DNA from: Parabacteroides sp.
Lineage (GTDB): Bacteria > Bacteroidota > Bacteroidia > Bacteroidales > Tannerellaceae
Reading direction: 5' to 3'
DNA: 64,000 nt
Assembly: GCA_022775005.1 (NCBI GenBank)
Contig: JALFJR010000028.1
Span: 27,527-91,526 of the forward strand
The notes beneath the pieces are model-generated. The model ran no database searches, was not told the origin of the DNA, and saw nothing but the letters and a program-made list of their open reading frames with translations. The position numbers and the translations under genes were made by a program. Positions 39,204 to 47,500 of this stretch are shown here, piece by piece; the stretch's first letter is position 1, and every line of letters begins with the position of its first letter.

Positions 39204-41859
39204 GCGTTCAGGTAGGGAAAAGTTGATGAGAATGGCTTGGTTACGTTGTTTGGTTGCGGGTATTTGTGCGCTTCTGCTGTTTCCGGCTGAGGCGCATGCG
39301 CAACGTTTGCAGACACAGCGACAGGAGGCGATCGAGGCGGGGATGCGCTATTTTGAGTTGCCCTATCTCATCGCCAACTATTCCCGGCAGCATGTCACGG
39401 CGAAAGAGAGCCTATCGTTAGAAGCGCTGTTGGCCAATCCCATCGAAGGATTCTATTTCTATCTCCGGCAAGACAGCCTCACGGGCAAGACGATGGTGCG
39501 CCAACCCGATGGCACATTTGCCCCATTCGCTGACGCGTTATCCCTTATACAAAAGAACTTGGCGCAAAATCCGCAGAAGGTGATGACCCTCTTCTTGGAT
39601 TATGTGGTCGATCTGGATTTGCGGCCGGATTTGGAGGCGGCTCAGTTGCAGGAGATGTTGTTCACCTGCGAGAGCAGGCATGGATGGCCCTCGTTGGCGG
39701 AGATGGTCCAAAGCAATCGGCGGTTGGTGCTTTTCGAGGTATGTCCCCATTTGCAATCGCCCGCTTGGCTGCACACCATGAATGAATATGTGTTGCACAC
39801 CGATCCGGAATGGAGCAATTTCAGTGATCAACCCATCGCTTTCGAGGAACGGTTGAAGATGTCTTTTGCCTTGTCTTCTAATCTGAAAAACATTGAGCAA
39901 TACATGGCCTCAGACGACGACCTCACCTCCTTGGCGCGTCGTACCCCCTTTCTCATCGAGTCTTTCAAACGCGATTGGATCAGAGATGGCATGGTTCCTA
40001 ATTTTCTATTAATCAATCGTTACGCATCTTGGATGGAGCTTACGCTAATGACGCTTCGCTCCTTTCATCTGGTATATGGTGTGATCACGTCCAATGGTGA
40101 TTTGCTGAATTATGTCAATTGGAAAGGGCTATCCAACCACACTACGGGCCGTTTCTTCCTACCGATAGAGGCGGGTTCGGAATTGCTCTTGGAGCCAACA
40201 AGTCCCGGTTATGTCATTGAGCCCTCCACTATTCGGGTGAAGGCGGAGGGAGTAAAAGCCTTTGTGGGTGAGTTCAAGGCACGCCCATTAGCCATCCAAG
40301 AGGGGTTGGTACTCCATTTTCCCTTCGATGAGACCGAGCAGGAGAAGACCACCCAAGAGGTAGGCATTACCTACAAAGGTGTTGAGTTCATCTTTGATCC
40401 CATGCGGGGCAGAGTGGCCTCTTTTGAGCAGCAAGCGACCATTGCATTGCCCACCGCAGCCAAGTTGCAGTTACGCGACCATGACTTCACGGTGGCGGTA
40501 TGGCTCAAGATCGACAAATATAGGGAAGGGAAAGAGGATTATTGCGTATTAGGCTCGATCAACAACGCTTACCAACGGGCGCTCCACCTTATGATTCGCA
40601 ACAAAAAGCCCTACATGGGCTTCTTCAACAACGATTTGGTAGGAAACACGTTGATTGAGGAGGGGAAGTGGTATTACATCGCTTGGCGCTATAACAAGCA
40701 AAATGGAGAGCAGGCGATTTTCGTAAACGGACGGTTAGACGCACTCTCAGAAGATCGACCGCCCTATTTGGGAAGCGACAGCCTGTTGGTGGGTATCGGG
40801 CTTACCGGGGCAAGTTCCTATTTCGAGGGTGTAATGGATAACCTCTCAATCTGGTCACGCACCTTGAGCGACAAGGAGATCGCCGGATTGAGCAACCAAT
40901 CCATTGTCATACCCAGGAAAACAGCGGCTTCTCCGCTCCGTCATCTTGGGGTAATCGCAATAGTCGCAGGTTTCGCCTTGCTGTTTTGGCGTATATTTCG
41001 CCATCGGTCTATACCTCAACCCATACAGCCGCAAGTGGCAGACAGCAGTACTTCGGAATCCCTACCTGGCATAAATGCCGAACCTGCCGCCTCGAAGCCA
41101 ATCGCCAATGGCCACCCGGCAGATGAACAACCTCGTAACCGGATTCGACTTTTTGGTGAGTTCAGTGTATTAGATCGTGAGGGAGAGGAGATCGCGTCCC
41201 TATTCACACCAAAGATCAAGCAACTGTTCCTATTGCTTTTGGTGCATTCTACCCGTGGCATGAATGGTATCTCTGGCAATGCGTTAACCGAGCAAATCTG
41301 GGGTGGAGAGGCCTCCAGCAAAAACAGCAAGAGCTTGCGCAGTGTTTCGATTCTAAAACTGCGCAAGATATTAGAGCGATTGGATCAAGTCGAACTTCTT
41401 TTCTCCTCCAACCGCTACCTGCTGCAATTTACCAGCACTGTTTCCTGCGACTACCTCCATTGCCTAAAGCTTTTAGAGCAATCCATCAACGATCGTCCTA
41501 CACTGGAGCAATTTTTGGAATTAATTAGCCAAGGAGAAATCTTCGAGGGCGAGTCGTATGCATGGTTAGATGATACCAAAAGCTACATTTGCAACACGAT
41601 TGTCGATGTATTAACCCGCTTTATCCCCACCTATTCGTTGCAGACAGAAAGCGATCAGCTCATCCGTTTAGCGGAGCAAATTCTGCGCAATGACCCCTGC
41701 AACGAAGAGGCTCTTGTCTGCAAAGTGCAAGCCTTGGCGCAGCAAAACCATCTAAAATCGGCTCGCTACACCTATCAGCGCTTCGCCACTCTTTACGAGG
41801 AGCTCTACGGCGAACCGTTCAAACGTTCTTTTGAATCGTTATTGCCCTCCTTATCTTAA
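39196..41859 (+). CDS. trans-envelope protein: degenerate PI-PLC-like domain + LamG-like domain + TM + SARP/BTAD-like transcriptional regulator domain
   Basis: Signal peptide; LQTQRQEAIEAGMRYFELPY...LAQNPQKVMTLFLDYV; LVLHFPFDE...FTVAVWLKI...WYYIAWRYNKQNGEQAIFVNGRLD...YFEGVMDNLSIWSRTLSDKEI; TM LGVIAIVAGFALLFWRIF; IRLFGEFSVLDREGEEIASLFTPKIKQLFLLLLVHS...LRSVSILKLRKILERL...NRYLLQF winged helix plus BTAD-like TPR. Confidence 0.8.
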   Translation: MNERSGREKLMRMAWLRCLVAGICALLLFPAEAHAQRLQTQRQEAIEAGMRYFELPYLIANYSRQHVTAKESLSLEALLANPIEGFYFYLRQDSLTGKTMVRQPDGTFAPFADALSLIQKNLAQNPQKVMTLFLDYVVDLDLRPDLEAAQLQEMLFTCESRHGWPSLAEMVQSNRRLVLFEVCPHLQSPAWLHTMNEYVLHTDPEWSNFSDQPIAFEERLKMSFALSSNLKNIEQYMASDDDLTSLARRTPFLIESFKRDWIRDGMVPNFLLINRYASWMELTLMTLRSFHLVYGVITSNGDLLNYVNWKGLSNHTTGRFFLPIEAGSELLLEPTSPGYVIEPSTIRVKAEGVKAFVGEFKARPLAIQEGLVLHFPFDETEQEKTTQEVGITYKGVEFIFDPMRGRVASFEQQATIALPTAAKLQLRDHDFTVAVWLKIDKYREGKEDYCVLGSINNAYQRALHLMIRNKKPYMGFFNNDLVGNTLIEEGKWYYIAWRYNKQNGEQAIFVNGRLDALSEDRPPYLGSDSLLVGIGLTGASSYFEGVMDNLSIWSRTLSDKEIAGLSNQSIVIPRKTAASPLRHLGVIAIVAGFALLFWRIFRHRSIPQPIQPQVADSSTSESLPGINAEPAASKPIANGHPADEQPRNRIRLFGEFSVLDREGEEIASLFTPKIKQLFLLLLVHSTRGMNGISGNALTEQIWGGEASSKNSKSLRSVSILKLRKILERLDQVELLFSSNRYLLQFTSTVSCDYLHCLKLLEQSINDRPTLEQFLELISQGEIFEGESYAWLDDTKSYICNTIVDVLTRFIPTYSLQTESDQLIRLAEQILRNDPCNEEALVCKVQALAQQNHLKSARYTYQRFATLYEELYGEPFKRSFESLLPSLS

Positions 41860-41988
41860 CGTGAGTTCGACGAATTCAGAAAAATGCAAGCTGCATGTCT
41901 AAACAATTGCAATGCGTCGAACGCACGTTATCTTAGTAATCACCAACCCTTGTCATTGGTAATGACCGCCCCCGAAGATTACCAATGA
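41857..41988. promoter_or_regulatory. cluster of dyads (possible regulator binding region or structured 3' end)
   Basis: taacgtgagttcgacg (41857-41872) / cgtcgaacgcacgtta (41915-41930), 15/16 inverted; ATGCA-AGC-TGCAT (41884-41896); ATTGCAAT (41906-41913); GTCATT-GGT-AATGAC (41952-41966); TCATTGGTAAT/ATTACCAATGA (41953-41963/41978-41988). Confidence 0.55.
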
Positions 41989-42170
41989 TTGGACGAGGGG
42001 ATTGCTTCACGAAATAAGTGCTCAACATAAGCGTATTTCATGGAGCAGTCGATGCTCCACAAAATACAAAGACACATGCAAACGCAGGCTATGCATTCAC
42101 GCAAGATATTGACAAACAATCAGATATTAACAATAGTATTGCGAGTGCTTCCTAAAAGAACCTATTTCAA

Positions 42171-42198
42171 CCGTGGAACAATGCCCGTGGAACACTGT
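42171..42198. repeat. two-copy 14-bp tandem repeat CCGTGGAACAMTGY
   Basis: ccgtggaacaatgc ccgtggaacactgt. Confidence 0.6.
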
Positions 42199-42219
42199 TT
42201 TCCATCCTATCAAAGGAGT

Positions 42220-42242
42220 AGGGACGCAACGTGTTGCGTTGG
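42220..42242. repeat. REP-like palindrome AGGGACGCAAC-GT-GTTGCGTTGG
   Basis: Perfect ACGCAAC/GTTGCGT stem in intergenic DNA. Confidence 0.5.
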
Positions 42243-42418
42243 ATAAAAACAGAATGAGATTGCGGGTCAAGCCTGCAAAGACACAGATAGTGAGCTGTTT
42301 GGAGGGATCAGGCGTTAAGAATAAAAGAAAGTTATGTAAGAAAATGGCGATTTCGTTGACCAAATCAACCACGTTGTTCAGAAAAATGGATTGATTCATA
42401 TTTTTCTTTAATCATCCC

Positions 42419-42448
42419 TTGCATATTAGGAAAATGCGCGTACCTTTG
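42419..42448 (+). promoter_or_regulatory. Bacteroidetes-type promoter for the 42549 gene
   Basis: TTG (42419-42421) - 19 nt - TACCTTTG (42441-42448). Confidence 0.65.
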
Positions 42449-42548
42449 TGCTCTAGAAAAACCAACGTTTTTCGATATCATAATACATTCTTTAAGCGAT
42501 GCAGGTGTCGAATGGGCGTGGAATAAAGAGGATAATAATATATAGGAT

Positions 42549-44540
42549 ATGCATAAACATACAAGATCATTCTTTTCTATGGTAGTGGCGATCTCTACAG
42601 GAATCGTCACAAATTTATCTGCGCAAACTTCGTCAACGTCCGAGTTGATGTCCTTATATGGGTATCAGTTTGATGACCGTGTAGCTCCTGCTATAGGGAA
42701 TTTTGAAGATCTCCGTATTAATAAGGTATATGATGCGCCTGTTGACGGATGCTATTACGGGGTAAATGATCCGAAAAATACGTATGACCCGATGGGTATC
42801 AATTGCCATGAGTGCTTGCAGTCCGGTGGAAAGCTGAAAAAAAACGGCTCTTATGTCTGGGGCTTGACAAGCGCGAACAACAAGGTCTATTGGGGAACTG
42901 CGAACAACCTCCTCTGCAATGCGTTCAGCATTGTGGGGCAAAATGGATTTACGGCCTACCAAACGTCCGACTGGTCATGCGACTGCGTAGAGGGTGCCAA
43001 TGGTAGCAATCTTTTGGCACCAAGAGTTTATGTCTATGATCCGAAAAACGGGACGGTCAAGGACTTGACACCCGATGATGAGGCTGTTAAAGGCTCTGTC
43101 TGTACCGGGCTTCGTTCCGCCGGTTCGTTGGATGGCATCGTTTTCCTGGCCGGGCCGGACGCCAAGCATGGGCTAACGGCCTACGCTTATGCTGCTGATG
43201 ACGATGAATTTTTAGGAGTCAGCCATTTTGAAAATGTCTCCAACATCGAAGGTTTCAAGATTACGAATATCCGCAAGTGGTTGGTTGTTGACAACGCACT
43301 CTATTGCGGTGTGCGCTATGTCAATGGTGAGGAAACAGGAGGGGCAATCCTTCGTTGGAAAGGGGATCGAGAGGATCCATTCCGGTTTGAGGTCGTTGGC
43401 TATACGGATTCCGAAGCTGCCGAATTGGCTTATCATGACGGGCGAATCTATGTAGGAGGTTGGCCCACCGGTCGAAGCGCGGCTTCGATCTACCGCAGTC
43501 AGGTATTACCCGAAGGGGGCTTGACGGCAGACCATGCCACCCAATGGGAAACCGTATGGAAGATGTCTGACTATGAGACTGAGCCATTCGTATTGATGCT
43601 GACCGGTATTGGCGGTTTCAAGTCTTATAAAGGACGTTTGTATTGGGGATTCCTGCATATAACATGGGCATATCCGCAATTGGTTCCTGCTTACTACGGT
43701 CTCACCGAGCCGGAAGAGGTGTTGCCCGCAATTTTAGGAGCCGCACGTGCGTCCGCACTCTTTTCTGCATCCGATTTTTCAACCCCAGAGGATGTGGAAA
43801 TGCTCTACGGCGAGGAGAAGTTGCCGCAATACGATAGATCCACAAAAAAATGGGAGATCAAACCGAACGCTTCCGGATATAAGCCAAAGTGGGGACGGAG
43901 TGGATTGGGCAACCTTTTCACCAATTATATATGGTCTATGGAGGTGTATAACGACAAATTATATGTTGGCACGATGGACATGTCGAATCTGATCGAGCCG
44001 GCACTGAAGTCCTCACTGTTTACAGGGGAAGGCATCGATCCTTCAGTAGTAATCAATATGCTGAAATTGAATAAAGAGGAATATGGCTATGAATGCCTCG
44101 TGATTGAAGATCCGGAGAAGGAACCCACTTTCTTGACGAAGAACGGATTAGGCAACAAGGCCGCATACGGTATCCGCAATATGTTGGTACACGATGGTCA
44201 ACTGTATGTCGGGACTGCCAACCCGTTAGACCTGCATGAGAATGGTGGATGGAGCCTTTTCACGTTGAGCGACCAATCGAGCCCCTCTGCCAATGCCAAG
44301 CAACCTGAGGTGGCTGATTTGCTCTGCCGTCAGACCGACAATTATGTGGAGATCTCCTCAATGAATGGCGAAACGATCGAATCATTAACATTGGTTGATA
44401 TGAACGGTCGAATTATCCGACAAGAAAAAGCAGGATCGCCCGTAGCCATATTGGTGACGAACGATTTGCCGCGGGGGATTTATGCGGTCACAGTCCATAC
44501 AAATATGAGCATGAAGACTATCAAAATAAAAATGAGATAA
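42549..44540 (+). CDS. secreted beta-propeller-like protein with T9SS type-A-like C-terminal sorting domain
   Basis: Signal peptide; recurring DNALYCGV, HDGRIYVGG, YKGRLYWGF, YNDKLYVGT, HDGQLYVGT, ANNKVYWGT; C-terminal LTLVDMNGRIIRQEKAGSPVAILVTNDLPRGIYAVTVHTNMSMKTIKIKMR. Confidence 0.8.
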   Translation: MHKHTRSFFSMVVAISTGIVTNLSAQTSSTSELMSLYGYQFDDRVAPAIGNFEDLRINKVYDAPVDGCYYGVNDPKNTYDPMGINCHECLQSGGKLKKNGSYVWGLTSANNKVYWGTANNLLCNAFSIVGQNGFTAYQTSDWSCDCVEGANGSNLLAPRVYVYDPKNGTVKDLTPDDEAVKGSVCTGLRSAGSLDGIVFLAGPDAKHGLTAYAYAADDDEFLGVSHFENVSNIEGFKITNIRKWLVVDNALYCGVRYVNGEETGGAILRWKGDREDPFRFEVVGYTDSEAAELAYHDGRIYVGGWPTGRSAASIYRSQVLPEGGLTADHATQWETVWKMSDYETEPFVLMLTGIGGFKSYKGRLYWGFLHITWAYPQLVPAYYGLTEPEEVLPAILGAARASALFSASDFSTPEDVEMLYGEEKLPQYDRSTKKWEIKPNASGYKPKWGRSGLGNLFTNYIWSMEVYNDKLYVGTMDMSNLIEPALKSSLFTGEGIDPSVVINMLKLNKEEYGYECLVIEDPEKEPTFLTKNGLGNKAAYGIRNMLVHDGQLYVGTANPLDLHENGGWSLFTLSDQSSPSANAKQPEVADLLCRQTDNYVEISSMNGETIESLTLVDMNGRIIRQEKAGSPVAILVTNDLPRGIYAVTVHTNMSMKTIKIKMR

Positions 44541-44572
44541 TTCATTTATTAATTAATTTAATTTATTAACAC

Positions 44573-47500
44573 ATGGAAAAAAGTACTCTTAAAAAAGGAG
44601 GCATAGTCCTTCTTGGTGCTATGACATTGTTCGGCACAGGTATTCTTTCATGGGCAGATGTTACTGAACAAGTAAATCCACCTATTGAGAAAAAGCAACC
44701 GGGTTGGACAAAGGTCGACAATGGCAAATTCTCTACAAAAGAGGATGATAAGTTGGCAGAGAATCTTCGCAATTATGTAAAGGTAGATTTGACCCAGGCA
44801 GCTAAACCGAGCCATGATGTCATTGGCCGTTACTGTTCAATGTTCGATTTCAGCAATCTGGGCGTTGATCTGCTTCCGGGATTGGCCGTTAGTTTCGCAA
44901 ACACAAATGGGAATGAGGTCGTAAATGGTATTTATCAAAATTGGACTTACGATGAGGTTAAGAACCATGAGCCGATCAAGAAAGCTTCTGTTTTCAAAGT
45001 AGGTTTGGATGAGGAAGGTTCTAAGTATGGTCTGGGTATTTATCCGGACTATGCGTCAAATGCCCGTGTTGAGTTTGTTTACAGCACGAGAGGTTTGACG
45101 GATGTCAACAGAATCCAGGTGAAGCTGAACTCGTACGGAGACCCGAACGAGATAACTGTTTCACGTACTTACACCGCAAAAGCAGCTATCTACAATTTGG
45201 ATGGCACGAAGGTTAAAGACTTGGAGTACGGCAACATTTATGTAGCCGACAAAGAGCACGTAGGTCAACCCAAAGAATGGAATATCCAGACTTCGAATGT
45301 AACTACCGATGAGAACCTGAAAGTCAATGATTTGGACAATAAGATCATCCGCGTGGTTATCACGTCTGAGAATCCTGTGCAGAAAGCTGGACCGACTTCT
45401 GTTACTGAGCCGCTGTTGGTAATCAGCGATGTCCATATTGATTTCAACCGTCCGGAGGTTACTTTGGATGCTCCGACAAAGGATAATGTTTTGCAAGCCG
45501 GTGCCGGCCGTACAGGTGACTGCAAAGATCAGACTTTGGAGACAACGGTTAAGTTCTGGAATTCTTTGGATGTGAAAGAACTGGGGTTGGAGAAACGTTA
45601 TGAACTTTATGGCCAAGAAGGTAACCAATTGAGTGAAGACTTGCGCTTTGAAGGCGAAAGACCTACTTTCTATGAGGTTTCAGCTGCCCATCCGTTCCGC
45701 TTACATACAATAACTATTTCTGACGTAAACGATCCGACGAAAGTTTCTGACCCTATTAATTTGGATGAGCTCGCTCAGAGTAACAAGATCGGAAAAGATG
45801 TTGTGCCATTTGAAATCGGTGGTGAATTGGCAGGTCAGGACTCTTTGATTACTTACCGTATTCCGAGAGAATATTTCGAAGAAGTTAATCCGGAATATGA
45901 TGAATACAAGGTGTCTATGACATATGCATTCGAGCCGTTGACAGTCGGTACCTTCGAGGATGAATACATCAAGGCGACTACTTCCGCTCGTAGCACTGAC
46001 ACAGCTACCGTTGTTTTGAAGGGTAACTCTATTCCTACATTCAAGGCCGTTGACGAACTGACATTTACGAAGTATCGTGAGGTTCAATACGCTGACGCAA
46101 TCGAATTCACGAACCTCCCGAATTTCGGGATGGTTGACGGCGGCTTCTATATGCAGCATGACACAAAGGCTGATCAGAATGCTACACAGCGTTATGACGA
46201 TGACATCGTACAGATTGGTTGGAGAGTCGTTTATGGTGATGAGGTGTACTTCATTAGACAGAAAGATTCTCGCCATATTTTGCCGGCAACAGCAGAAGCA
46301 CCCGAGTATGAGATTTATGACTACGACGCTATCAACTGGAACCTGAATACATCTATCGCGCTTGAGGATGCGATCTTCCCCGGTGAACAGGCAACGGATA
46401 AGCTCGAGATTATCGATTGCACCGGTAATTTGGCAGCAACTTCTGTTCACCCGGTATATCGTTGCGTTCGCAAGGATGTCAATATCAGCAACAGCGAGTC
46501 TTTGAACCCGATCGAGAAATTCACTTTGGCCGATGACTTGACTTATCAGCCCTTAGAATGCAAGTACTCATACACTGGCGCAGATCTGAAGGCTGGTAAA
46601 GCAGGTGCGGTATATGAAGATTTGATCGTTGCAAAATGCGCTCAGGCATTTATTTGGTATCGTTTCGAGGGCGATTCTACGGCTTTAGGCGGTGCTATGT
46701 TGGCTGGTGCTATTGACAAATTAGATCTGAACACAGGCCGTGTTGACCTCTACTTCTCTGGCTATCACACTCAGGCTTTGGGTGATGCAAGAATGAAGTC
46801 TCGTGAGCATACAATCCGCATTTTCGCTGGTGAGAATGTTCAGACCGATGAGAATGGCATCGCTGTTATCAAGGTGTTCAAAGAGAAGTTCAATATTGAT
46901 TTGTGGGCACAAGATGCTACAGAGGATAAGAACTGGTTACCGGCAGATGGTATCTCTAACAAGGATGATAGCTATGAGCACACAAAGAACGGCTTCTTCT
47001 TCACTTACAATGCTAAACAGCAGTATGTAACAGCAAGCTGGGATGCAACAAGCACAGCCAATGACGCAGGTGAAAAATGGCGTGGCCAGAATGTAACCGA
47101 TACATTGTATATCCGTGTTGATTTGAGCACTCCGGCAATGCAGGCCGCTCTGAAAGAAGACGGTATCCCCGTACAGGTTGTTTATTCTCCGTATGATGAG
47201 AGATATACCTTCTTGGAAGGCTTGCACGACCTGATCGACCATAAGGATCTTCCTTTCTGGGCTAACACATTGAACCATGTCGCTCAATTCGGTATCGTAA
47301 CCGGTAACGCTTACAATGAGTTCTATACAGTAGGTTCTACCTCTAAGGGCTTGATCACAACCATGATCACTGACCGTTCAATCGCATCTTATGCGAACTT
47401 CGCTGACTTTGTAAATAACCGCTTCGGTGATCTGCCTAACGGTAACATCCACGGTATCTACAAAGACTACTATGCTAAGGATCACGGTTCTTACTATGTA

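Noticed and set aside
42040-42399. Short overlapping ORFs between the SARP-like gene and the propeller gene
   Set aside because: No RBS or family resemblance, both strands open by chance; region better explained as regulatory/intergenic
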